This document shows, piece after piece, positions 23,290 through 33,899 of a stretch of 64,000 nucleotides of DNA. Source of the DNA: Agrypnia vestita (taxonomy: Eukaryota; Arthropoda; Insecta; Trichoptera; Phryganeidae); contig JADDOH010001515.1 of the NCBI GenBank assembly GCA_016648135.1, forward strand, positions 1-64,000. The letters run 5' to 3'. Numbering within the stretch: the stretch's first letter is position 1; each line of letters begins with the position of its first letter. A model generated the notes under the pieces. It did not search any database. It was given only the letters and a program-made list of their open reading frames with translations, and was not told the origin of the DNA. Made by a program: the position numbers and the translations under genes.

Positions 23290-24900
23290 TTTCGTTATAT
23301 GAAATGTTTCGATTAGACCGGATTTATTTTAGTTATTGAAAGAATATTTAGTTTATTTTAATAATTTTTCTTGTTTATGTTTAATAGTAAGAGTCCGTTA
23401 AAATTATAGCGAATAAATTCTGGGATTAAAAATACGTCTAGTGAAAAATATATAGCTGATCTCGCGGGGTATCAGGTTCAGCCCATAATAATCTAGATTT
23501 TCATTTCGTTTAAAATTATATAGAGTAATTCCGTGAGAATCGGGGTTTATTTACAATTTCACAGATGTATAAATTCCATTATTCTAGAAAATTATATAAA
23601 ATAATCTCGTGAGAATCGGGACTTATTTACAATTTTACAGATGTATGAAATTTCATTATTCTAAAAAAATTATATAAAATAATCTCGTGGGGGTCGGGGT
23701 TTATTTACGGTTTTACAGAAGTACAAGTTTCACTATTTTATAAAGTATATAAAATTGCTTCCGTTCGGCCCGGGTTATCTTATATTATATAGGAAAAAAT
23801 AGGTCCCGCGCTATTAAAACATATAAAAACGTTTCATGTGGCCGGGATTATTACGCGCGTTGGGGAAAGTCTATAAGGTAAAAATATGTTTAAATTGATT
23901 CGGGTATTTTATATTTTATGAAAGATATTTGCCTCGCGGACTTAAACTATGAAAAAATGTTTCAATTAGTTCTGGTTATACTTTAGGAGTGATGTAAACT
24001 TCGCGGTTGTATAATTTGGGTTACTTTGTATTGTACGAAAACGTAAATCTCGCGTATAAAAACGCGTATAAAAAAAAAAACGTATATCATGTATTCAAAC
24101 ATATAAAAACTTCTAGTACATTGTTTCGATAGACCGGGGTTGTATTATACTTATAAAGATGTTGTAGGGCCTCGTTATATTGAAAATATATAAAAACCGC
24201 CTGGGGCCGGGTCTTCTTATTTATAAAATATATAAGATTTCGTTACATTTAGTTATATAAAATGCTATCGTTCGGGAATTCGCGTTTCATTTTAAGCATA
24301 TATAAATATAGGGTCCCGTTTTTAAACAATGTTAGTGTTTCGTTTAGAATTAGCGCCTTCATTTAATAAATATGAAACATGTAGATTTCAATTAGAACTA
24401 TTTTAAAATGTTTCGTTTAGAAATTCGCGTCTTGTATTATAAATGTGAAAATTATAGTATTCGTTTTGAGCTAAAACGTGTGAACATAGAAACACTACAG
24501 CTTTGACCGCTATTTTGTTTACTATGCCTAGGACATTCTTGCGGTGTATTAGGCTTGATGGTAAAATTTAAACTCTTACTCTGTTTAAAATATACGTAGT
24601 GTCTCCGCCTAGATTGGCTTCACGATATACTTTATGAAACTTGTAAGTTCCGCTGTCCTAAAATTATATAAAATTACCTTCGTTTAGATCGGGTTATATC
24701 ATATTCCTCGTGGAACGCGTAAACCTCGTTGTCCCGAAACTAAATAAGGATGTTTCATCTAGACCGGGTTCATTTTACATTTTAGGAAGAATATAAATCC
24801 CGCGTCTTTCACTACATAAAATGGTTTCGGTAAGATTGGGGTTGTTTATACTTGTAAAAATTACAGAATCCCGTTATTGTTAAACTATTTTAAAATGATT
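23290..24900. repeat. Strongly diverged satellite, unit about 70-78 bp, about 20 units
   Basis: A loose consensus recurs: ATATAAAATNNTTTCGTTTAG, then (A/G)(C/T)CGGG(G/T)TT, then TATTTTA and an A-rich/CCGCG stretch. GGGTT/GGGGTT cores fall near 23540, 23616, 23694, 23770, 23842, 24134, 24206, 24688, 24763 and 24836. Three adjacent units at 23515-23745 (period 76-78) are clearly alike; others have lost much similarity. Open frames are absent or trivial. Confidence 0.7.
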
Positions 24901-25920
24901 TAAACTATATTAAAATTTGCCGGAGAGCAGATATCAAATATTCGAGATGATAATAAATTTATATTAAGAATAATATTAAGAATAAAACTAAATCGGCGGA
25001 CCCTAAAAGTAATGTGTATTGACCTTATCAAGATGTAGACTAGTGGGGTTTTATTATAGAAACAATTGACTGTTCTGTGGCGCCTACTTGCCCGCGGCAT
25101 CCTCGATAAATGATAAAAACAAGTGGACAAGTGGTCGCTTCGCGGGTTTGTTAAAACTTATAAATGCATGGAATCCTAGATTCAAAGCTTAATCCCGGTA
25201 TTTCGGATAAATATAAGGATATGTAACATCGAAAAATAACGGGTACCGGTTTTATGGAAAATACCGGTGCGTATGATCATTAGAGTATGATCATTAGGAT
25301 TAGAGTTTAGTTTCGGTGACCCGGGAAGTACGGATACGTAAGACGGAAATAAGGACTATGTTGCAGTATTATTAAGATATATAAATACTTACAATTGTCG
25401 AGCTAGAGTCTAATTCCGGTATCTCGAGGAATATAAATTTAAAGAAAAGAAAATAATGTCTAGTTTCGGTTTGATTAAAGTATATACACCGTATAGTTGT
25501 AGAGGCTGGATACTAAGCCCCAGCTACGGAAACTTATAAACGCGTAATGGCAGGATCAAAGGTTAGGTCGCGATCTATAGTTAATTAGGGGCCTGCGAAT
25601 CATATGCGCGTGCAAGGCAAGTGTCCGCAATCCTTAGGTATAAAGTGAGGTACATGAAGTGAAACTACGATGCACTGGACTGGATATAATCGGCGGCAGA
25701 TGGGTAAGTCTTGTCATTCTCTTTCCGTTTTGAGATTATAACGATATATAAAGGTGGCGCACGATTAAGAAGAATGGTTTCGGGTTCGACACCCCAGACA
25801 GAGACGGAAGAAGCGCCGACAGTGAAAGCTAACCCCTGTACCGTAAACTTTAAGTATATTTCTATCCACAGGTGTTTGCATATTGAATCCGTACTGACCA
25901 TAATAGGGGCGAATTAATTT
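24900..25920. repeat. Possible continuation of degenerate satellite DNA
   Basis: TAATCCCGGTATTTCGG near 25190 and TAATTCCGGTATCTCGAGG near 25412, each followed by AATATAA, suggest a further degenerate tandem family with a longer period. Support is weak. Confidence 0.35.
25753..25796 (+). other. tRNA-like A/B box pair
   Basis: TGGCGCACGATTAAG resembles a Pol III A box and GGTTCGACACC a B box about 30 bases later. The spacing and lack of foldable arms argue against a functional tRNA; a SINE head is the likelier explanation. Confidence 0.3.
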
Positions 25921-25984
25921 GCCAAATTAACCCTTCTCTGCATGTGTGTGAACTTCCAGGGATCGGGCGGCTCGTGTGCTCGAC

Positions 25985-26385
25985 GCCGAACTTATTTATT
26001 TACTTCTATTTATTTATTTAATTGATTGAGTGATTGAATAATTAATTAATTAATTAGGTATTTATTTGTCTATTCATATATATATATTTATTTATTTGTT
26101 TAGTTATTTATTTTTCATTCAGTCATTCATTCATTTATTTATTCATCTATTTATAAATTATTTATTTATCTATTTATTTATTTAATTGATTGATTAGTTA
26201 ATTAATTATGTATTTATTTATTCATTTATTTGTTTGATTGACTGATATATTAATTAATTAATAATATATTTATTTATTCATTTGTTTAATTACTTATTAA
26301 TTTATTAATTGATTAATTTATTAATTAATTAATTTATTTATTTATCAATTTATTTATGTATATATTTATTTATTTACGTACTCAT
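25985..26385. repeat. ATTT/AATT-rich simple-sequence tract
   Basis: About 400 bases built from TTTA, ATTA and TTGATTGA units. Confidence 0.9.
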
Positions 26386-26399
26386 ACGTCTGTGCATCG

Positions 26400-28345
26400 T
26401 CGGGGGGGGGGGATAGTCAGATCAGCATCGCCACCGTCATCATCACCGAATGCCGTGTCCCAACTATATACCACGCGCCAAATTACATCACCGTCACTGA
26501 ACGCCGCGTTCCGATTACACACTACTCGCTATGTTACGTCGTCGCCACCGATCGCCGCGTTCCAGTTATATATCGTCAGAAGACGTTCCGATAGTATCAT
26601 CATCATCATCATCATTAGCAGTGTCCCAGTTATATATAGTCAGGAGGCGTTTCGATAGCACCATCATCATCATCATCATTAGCGGTGTCCCAGTTATATA
26701 TAGTCAGGAAGCGTTTCGATAGTATCATCATCATCATCATCATTAGCAGTGTCCCAGTTATATATAGTCAGGAGGCGTTTCGATAGCACCATCATCATCA
26801 TCATCATTAGCGGTGTCCCAGTTATATATAGTCAGGAAGCGTTTCGATAGTATCATCATCATCATCATCATTAGCAGTGTCCCAGTTATATATAGTCAGG
26901 AGGCGTTTCGATAGCATCATCATCCATCAGTGGCCATCATCATTAGCGGGTCCCCGTTATAGATAGTCAGGAGCGTTTTCGATAGTTCATCATCACACTC
27001 ATCTTAGCAGTGTCCCATGTATATATAGTCAGGAGGCGTTGCGATAGCTCATCAGCATCATCATCCTGAGCAGTGTCCCGTTTTTCTATATGTCGTCCAG
27101 GAGCGTTTTCGATAGTATCATCATCATCATCAGCATTGCCAGTGTCCCAGTTATATATAGGTCAGGAGGCGTTTCGATAGCATCATCAAACATCATCATC
27201 ATTTGCAGTTGTATATCCCTCAATCCCAGTTGTATATCGCAAGGGAGACGTTTCAATAGTATCATCATCATCACAATCTTCATTAGCGGTGTCCCAGTCT
27301 ATATAGTCAGGAGGCGTTCCGATAGTATCATCATCATCATTAGCGGTGTTTCAGATATATATCGTCGGGAGACGTTGCGATAGTATCATCATCATCATCA
27401 TCATCATCACTAGCGGTGGTTCAGCTTTATATCGTCAGGAGGCGTTTCGATAGTATCATCAACATCATCATCATTAGCAGTGTCCCAGTTATATATTGTC
27501 AGGAGACGTTTCAATAGCATCATCATCATCACCATCATTAGCAGTGTCCCAGTTGTATATAGTCAGGAGGCGTTTCAATAGTATCATCATCATCATCATC
27601 ATTAGCAGTTTCCCAGTTATATATACAGTCAGGAGGCGTTTCGATAGTATCATCATCATCATCATTAGCGGCGTTTCAGCTATATAACGTCAAGAGGCGT
27701 TTCGATAGTATCATCAACATCATCATCGTTAGCAGTGCCCCAGTTATATATCGTCAGGAGGCGTTTCGGTAGTATCATCATCATCACTAGCGGTGGTTCA
27801 GCTATATATCGTTAGGAGGCGTTTCGATAGTATCATCAACATCATCATCATTAGCAGTGTCCCAGTTATACATCGTCAGGAGACGTTTCAATAGTATCAT
27901 CATCATCATCATCATTAGCGGTGTCCCAGTTATATATCGTCAGGAGACGTCTCGATAGTATCATCAACATCATCATCATTAGCAGTGTCCCGGTTATATA
28001 TCGTCAGGAGGCGTTTCAATAGTATCATCATCATCATCATCATTAGCAGTGTCCCAGGTATATATAGTCAGGAGGCGTTTCGATAGTATCATCATCATCA
28101 TCATTAGCGGTGTTTCAGCTATATATAGTCAGGAGGCGTTTCGATAGTATCATCATCATCGTCATCACTAGCGGTGGTTCAGCCATATATCATCAGGAGA
28201 CGTTTCGATAGTGACAACATCATCTTCATCAGTGATGGCAGGGCTCCAGTTACACATCAGTCGGAGAAAATTAGACAGATCCCATCATCACCGATGGCAG
28301 GATTCTAGCTGTACACCATTTGGAGAAAATACACCGACATCCCTG
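26400..28345. repeat. Minisatellite, unit about 64 bp with (ATC)n core, about 27 units
   Basis: The unit is GTCAGGAGGCGTTTCGATAG, then T(ATC)n, then ATTAGCAGTGTCCCAGTTAT and ATATA. Between 26590 and 26890 two variants alternate (GGAGGCG...CACCATC...GCGGTG and GGAAGCG...TATCATC...GCAGTG), giving a dimeric repeat of about 128 bp. Units at both edges (26400-26560, 28200-28345) are more diverged. The number of ATC triplets varies from about 3 to 8. Open frames through the array are a by-product of a stop-poor unit. Confidence 0.93.
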
Positions 28346-29880
28346 GCCAGGGGCTAGGCATATCCCTACTGTCCAGATCCACCTTTCCATCTACTAATAC
28401 GAGGGGTCATGGCCTCGTGAAACCACATGGCAACCAACCATTACAAGTATTTATTTATGTATTGTATATGTATGTATATGTATGTATATTATATTTTATT
28501 AGTATGTATCTATTCGTACGTAGTGTATGAGGGGGCTCTTCACGGGTGGCACAACACCCGTGCGGATGTCTTCCCTCGTCTGGAATGGATTGAACGTATT
28601 GATGCATACCAGATTATAATAAGTACTACCTGGGAGGGTGGTTGCAGTCACTGTAGTGTCGCGAATGGCCAATGGGCTGCAGTTGCTCACAGGCGAGGGT
28701 TGGGGAGCCTAGGAAACTCCCCCTCCCCACTCGCATATTTTTGACTTGACAGGTGGCCCGGGACCATCTTTACAGTAGCTTCAGTATATATACCGTAGTT
28801 TAACTTAGTTTAACCTGGAGGAGTTGGAATTCGGGGGGCAAACTGGCTCTGAGCCCGGACGCCAGACACTGACGCGAGGGATGGTGCGGTACTTTGCACA
28901 GAAGAGGCCCAACATGAAAAGGCGCATCCAGGCTCAGGTCAACGTATCCGGAACTCGTGTCGGGAGAAGGAGGATGGGATCAGTCACCGATGAGCCTTTG
29001 GGTATGGAGGGGCCGAATTTAAAGCAAACACATTTTTCGCGTACACATACATTTACACATACCTCTGCAACCCCCTTATCCATTAGAATCCAACGTACCA
29101 CTAGAATGAGGTATAGGGCCAAATACAGGTGACGGAACTTAGGCCGGCTAGTAAATAAACGTAATAATGTAATTGATATAAAAATAATGCAGAGTAAATA
29201 TAAAAGATCGTAAGGAATAAGCACAGCGAGGTAACGGCGGAAGATAAAATATCAACCAGCAAGGGTGTCGAAGACGGAATCACCCATAGGAGCGGCTACG
29301 AAGGACTCGAGGGCTTTCAGGGGATCTATGTACCCTATATGTGCATGCGCATGTGATAACGGCACGTTACTAACCTTTCCAGTGGATGGCGGTCGATCCC
29401 ATACAGGTAGGACAATGGGGGATCGAGCGGAGAGGGCGTGGGAGCAGAGGATCGCGCACTCTGGAAGCGCAGCTACACCAGATGCAGTGGTTTCAGTCCG
29501 TAGGAATGATAGGTAAATAATATAGGGCCACGGAACATAGTATGTTTAGCAATTGCACCGTAGGGCTTAATTGACGTGCTAGGTAGTTTTGTTTGCGTTT
29601 TCCATGAACATTCACGAACTTCATACCCCAGTATTCAATTTAAGTAAAGCTTGCGTTAGGGTTACCACTAAACCAATTCATCCCCTATAGTTCGAAACAA
29701 AAAATTACACAACGTGAACTGGGGAGGTCTTGAATAAGGCGAGGGTGTTTGGAAATACTACGTTAAAAACCGTAGAGCCTTCACCCGACGTAGATAGATA
29801 GCTTGTTTGCCTCTAACAAGGCGTAAACTCAGTTAGGAGTAGGATCGAGCTGAAAGGCGAAGAAGAGGATCCTTCACAGG
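28346..29880. other. Moderately GC-rich unique-looking block, unassigned
   Basis: Open frames 28427-28744 and 28824-29132 (plus) have mixed, non-repetitive composition (for example GMVRYFAQKRPNMKRR) but match no family that I can name and lack clear splice sites. No repeat partner is seen in the window. It could be a LINE UTR, a retroelement remnant or a gene fragment. Confidence 0.35.
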
Positions 29881-29883
29881 TAT

Positions 29884-30015
29884 GAAGTGTACACTTCAAT
29901 GAATGTAGTACTACATTGTAGTAGTGAGTGCAGAGCGGAACCATCACTATTTCGGAATGAAGGCTTCAACAAGCACACGTTCCTCAATTTGAACGTTTCA
30001 ACATGAATGCTTCAT
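29884..30015 (-). mobile_element. Terminal fragment of the hAT-type MITE family of 59719-60273
   Basis: GAAGTGTACACTTCAATG, then GTAGTACTACATTGTAGTAG, TGAGTGCAGAGCGGAACC and the terminus ATCACTA (29943-29949) match the right end of 59719-60273. The following bases (TTTCGGAATGAAGGCTTCAA) resemble that element's left interior, so pieces of two copies adjoin. Confidence 0.65.
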
Positions 30016-30441
30016 TTGTTGAAATATTACGCACTTCGTATCCTTGGGGTCTACCTTTCCACGTCAGATCCACCAGAAATAATTTCTACTTGGGATTTGC
30101 ATTTGGATTTCTATAGTGAAGTATATACAAGATTGTATATACTCTAAGGACCCATCATTACTTTGATTTGATCTGAGGGTGACAAAGATAGGTGTACAGT
30201 TGCCGGTAAATTTCTTGAAATTCTTTGGCGTAGTGGGGGAATGCGCAGAAGACAAAATTTGGGTCTCTTTGGTGGAATGGTACATGTGCAAACTTCCCCC
30301 CACTACGCTGTAAAATTTCAAGATGTTTGCCGGCTACTGTACATACATGTATTATTACTGCATGAAAAGTGCACAAAATGACGAATGCACATAAACTAAT
30401 AAAAATATGTTCTTAGGTTTTTATGGCCGTTTAGAATCTTC

Positions 30442-31218
30442 TGGTTTGTGTTTTCTAGGGTATTCTGCTATATTTCCAATACCTTTCTGGCTGACATTCC
30501 GGATTTCGCAAATAAAGTGATAGTCTTCAATAGATAGAGAATACAAGACAACTCGTGACAGTACATGTCTCCGACACAATACCTATCGCCACGGAATATA
30601 CAAACACACACCCTGTTTTCGACAGCGTATTGTTGGTCAGTACTTGGTACAGTGCTGACGATAGATCTTGCTATCGACATGATATACAATAGCCAATATC
30701 TGTCTTATCTAGTTTTTAAATATTTCATTCTTAAGATATCTCATTAAATTTTTCATCAAACTTAAATATTTCATTGTTTTGTAGCCGTTTTCTTTGCCCT
30801 CTAATAAAGCCATAGAAAAAGATCATATTTAGAGGGCACAATCGATCTGTCAGATTTGTTGTGTTATTTTGGATACTTATTCTGAGTATTCTACGCATAT
30901 TATACAGGCAATCAATATCCTATAACATTTTGAATCATTTCGTTCATTCCATATTTAATGTTGATGGACATCACTACTCTGGCGTTCGCGCAATAAAGTA
31001 TAGCATTTGTCCTCCAATGTTTAGCTGTCGTTAATTACGAAACTTCATGTAAGTCTAAACGTCAAAAGTGTCATCATACAGTGGCCGTACTGTAACCATA
31101 ATATTATCAACATTCATAACAATACATCAGTTTTGATGATGGACCCTGCAATGGAATCCAAAACCTTGATTATAAACATTGTAGAAACACAGCCGAATAT
31201 CCCAGAAAACACAAACCA
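30442..31218. mobile_element. Repeat bounded by 35-bp inverted arms
   Basis: TGGTTTGTGTTTTCTAGGG at 30442 is mirrored by CCCAGAAAACACAAACCA ending at 31218, with 30 of 35 bases pairing. A related arm occurs near 63410-63450. A 15-bp direct repeat, TAATAAAAATATGTT, flanks it at about 30396 and 31224 and could be a target duplication. No coding content. Confidence 0.55.
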
Positions 31219-31948
31219 TTAGATAATAAAAATATGTTGAATTATTATTTTTAGGAAAGGTTAAGTCACGCCTCGCCACAAAATACATATAAAGTCACAG
31301 ACGGCAGAGTTATAAGCTGAATGCATTTACCGTGTAAACTTGTCACTGTGTGCAGTTATCTATGTGCTTACCTATCTTATGTATGTGTATGCATCATGGA
31401 ATCAATTAAAGATTGTCTCGTAAGACATAAGAAAATGAACTTAATTTAGATTAACACTTTTATTTGCCAGACAATTTGAGTTCACATTGGAGTTTATTTT
31501 GTTTACAATGCATATAGGTATGAAGTTAGATTATAAGTAGAGCAGGTTCTGCTCGCGGTGTCACGGTTCGGTCCTTTTCGGATGCCTTCGTGCATGTCCG
31601 CCGATGGCACCTAGACAAAAATATATTTTTGCTCTTCTTGAGCTTCCTTATAATTTTTTAGATTTGGCATTTTGAAATTTTCATCGGTTTTTCATGAAAA
31701 ATCATGAATGATTTTAGATTTATTAAGAATGATGACGATTGATTTTAGATTTTTTTTGTTAAATGTTTCAAAAAGTTTTTATTTAAAATGTCCACTCATA
31801 AAATAAATTACATTTTCAATCTACAAATTTCATTAAATATACAATCTGTTGTATTTTTGTTTTTATAATTAATCTAACCCATAGAAAAGAGATCTAACCT
31901 CTAACCATAGATTTTCCCTTGTATTCTTCCATGCTTTTAATTTCATAG
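31219..31948. other. No recognised gene
   Basis: 31535-31610 is GC-richer but has no structure that I recognise; the remainder is AT-rich. Confidence 0.4.
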
Positions 31949-32102
31949 TATAGTCCGTCTAACTTATCTGAAGAATGGCCAAATTTGGAACTAACGACGC
32001 CATATTGGATTATCTACAGCTGACGGACCTTTGACAGACTTTGTTTACAGAGAGGTTCACGACTGTTTCGATAGTTTTTTAAGAACATTTTAGATTGTCA
32101 CC

Positions 32103-32409
32103 ATGCCAAAAACCATCAAAAGCGGTGTTCGGGAAATAATCTTGAAAATGCACACGTTTTTTGAAGAGGAACAACGTCTAAAAGCCCCAATTATACCGTT
32201 TGATTTTGTTCATAGACTTATTGCCGCCACTTCAGGTTAATGCTGCCATGCAATTATAATGATTTTCCCATACTTAGTTTTTTATTTACTATTATACAAT
32301 TTCTTCAGGTATTTCTGAATCGGCAATTTACAAAATAGTTAAAGAAGGTAAAGTGGCCGTGGAAATGGGCATTAAAATGTCTATACCCGGAAAAAAAGAA
32401 CAAGGATAA
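32103..32409 (+). CDS. Transposon-derived helix-turn-helix protein, two exons, truncated
   Basis: Exons 32103-32235 and 32309-32409 join through a GT/AG intron of 73 bp (TTTCTTCAG acceptor) to give 77 residues starting MPKTIKSGVREIILKMHTFF. ATSGISESAIYKIVKEGK (about 43-60) is a helix-turn-helix, the DNA-binding head of many insect DDE transposases. After PGKK a seven-A run shifts the frame to a stop; one extra A would read on as RTRISRKIELEAVR and then stop again. The catalytic domain is therefore missing either way. The intron shows this is not a retrocopy. Likely dead, or a repressor-like fragment. Confidence 0.6.
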
Positions 32410-32590
32410 GTAGAAAAATTGAATTAGAAGCCGTAAGATGAGAAAAGTTTTAGAACATATTTTATTCGATAATTTTTTACATAGAATTTTTATTATTTAT
32501 ACTTTTTATTACAAAATTCATTAACGAGTTCATTTGTATAAACATCTTTTTTCAAAAATAAACTTTTTTATTTATGCACATTAAAGACTG

Positions 32591-32724
32591 GTTGCATCAA
32601 CTTACTTTATAGCAATAGTTCATTTAAAGCATAGATTTTTACGAGAGCAAGTTGTTTGATCGGTGGAAAATGCAAAATATCTATGCTTTGAACGAAAGAT
32701 TACTATAAACCAAGTTGATACAAC
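32591..32724. mobile_element. Foldback MITE nested in the 1.3-kb transposon
   Basis: GTTGCATCAACTTACTTTAT at 32591 is mirrored by ATAAACCAAGTTGATACAAC ending 32724, and AAAGCATAGAT pairs with ATCTATGCTTT inside; arms are about 52 bp with a 30-bp spacer. Confidence 0.75.
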
Positions 32725-32807
32725 GGCCCTAAACCGATTGATATCCTTAGGTGTTACTGAGTTAAACATGGTGGTCATGATCATTAGGTATGAGACACCG
32801 AATAAAA

Positions 32808-32980
32808 CCGGCGCCACACTGCGCGGATCTTCCGCCGCGTCTCTTCTGTCGTGGAACATCGCTACATTTCTTTCCATAAAATATGCGCTTATTAAACACA
32901 CTACGCGGATGATCGGTCGATCTATTTGCTTTGATTTGATTTGGCGCAACGGAAGAAACGCGGCGGAAGTGTGGCGCCGG
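32808..32980. mobile_element. 173-bp GC-rich MITE nested in the 1.3-kb transposon
   Basis: Ends CCGGCGCCACACT (32808) and AGTGTGGCGCCGG (32980) are perfect inverted repeats, with CTTCCGCCGCGT/ACGCGGCGGAAG pairing inside. TAAAA sits at the left border and at 32983-32987, a possible target duplication. The open frame across it (32663-33151) has no protein character. Confidence 0.8.
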
Positions 32981-33276
32981 CCTAAAAGAATTATTATTGT
33001 TTGTTTTTTTTTCCTGAAAATTGTATTTTTCTTTGATTTTGAAAAAACGCCATTTTGTGACGTTGTGTATTTTACGAATGTATATTTTGATGAATTTATT
33101 TGTACGTTAGTTTACATTTTTTGTTTTTTATCGTGTCGTATACCTTCTTAATAACTTGTTTAAGAAAAAACGAATTTGCATAAAATTCCCTACAAATGAG
33201 ATAATTTTTAGACTATGGGCAGTACTACAACGATTGGGACGCCCTCCTTTATTCTCCAGATAAGTTGGACGGACTA

Positions 33277-33899
33277 TAAATAGTATTGTGAAACTTTGGT
33301 TAGGAATTTAGGTAGATAGGTCTATTTCATATAAACCCATAATTTCTGGAACATTATTGTTTTCCTCAATAATACTTTAAAAGTAAATCTTTAGCTGAGA
33401 CATGTAAAAAAAAGTAAACACATGATTTATTCCGGAATTGTGAAATGGGCTCATTTCAAGATAAACTCCCTTGCTAAATGAGGAGTAACTTGGTAACTTT
33501 TTTTTTCTAAATAAATAATCCCATTCTTATAATTTATTATTCAACATATTTTTACAGCATGGTATTTAGATAGCAGTCAATGCCCCGTCACTGCGTGTAA
33601 TTTAGATTTAGTTTTAAGTGGTGCCATTCAAGTATTACGTAAGCAGAATTTCAGTCATTTTTAACCCCCCCTCCCCCTTGTCAGCAAAAGTAAGGAAAGC
33701 TCTTATTCCCCCCTCCTATGCTTACGTAAACACCAGATGAAGGATCCACCAGGGAGATCCCCAAAGCAATGAAGAGAAAGCTGGAATTCAGCATCAGAAG
33801 AGGAAGCTCCTGCACAAACAGACTCTTGAGTCTAAATAAATTTGAAGAGGGAGAAGAATTTTAGACAAATTTTCAAGAAATGCATTTGAAATAAAATAA
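33277..33899. other. No recognised gene; small inverted motif
   Basis: TTACGTAAGCA near 33638 and TGCTTACGTAA near 33719 are inverted and enclose C-rich sequence, probably a decayed element. 33735-33860 has a short plus frame, KAMKRKLEFSIRRGS, of unknown meaning. Confidence 0.35.

Larger units (their letters stand above)
19650..23290 (+). mobile_element. Non-LTR retrotransposon (CR1/L2/Jockey group), nearly complete ORF2 and 3' end
   Basis: Contains an endonuclease-reverse transcriptase ORF (19887-22859), a 3' UTR with a strong stem-loop (23112-23146), and an (AAT)n tail at about 23262-23285. The 5' limit is uncertain; a CLKC-containing stretch just upstream (19809-19905) could be the end of ORF1. 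A related, more truncated copy lies at 54178-55147 on the other strand. The tail is followed directly by diverged satellite DNA. Confidence 0.85.
31951..33276 (+). mobile_element. DNA transposon, 26-bp terminal inverted repeats, TA target
   Basis: TAGTCCGTCTAACTTATCTG at 31951 is mirrored at 33276 (24 of 26 bases pair) and TA flanks both ends. It contains a small spliced helix-turn-helix ORF near the left end, 5' untranslated sequence before it, and two nested MITEs (32591-32724 and 32808-32980). Length 1326 bp. There is no DDE catalytic region, so this copy is internally deleted. TA duplication, terminal repeats and an HTH protein suggest the Tc1/mariner/pogo superfamily, by inference. Confidence 0.7.

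Noticed and set aside
26356..27687. Open reading frames of 60-100 codons through the minisatellite
   Set aside because: They exist in several frames and both strands because the repeat unit has few stops; translation is repetitive Ile/Ser runs with no protein character.
26560..28220. Regularly spaced repeats resembling a CRISPR array
   Set aside because: The units are contiguous without unique spacers, the core is a triplet microsatellite, and the context is an insect genome.
32663..33151. 162-codon plus-strand frame
   Set aside because: It crosses a MITE with perfect inverted ends and ends in Phe-rich low-complexity sequence; no domain.
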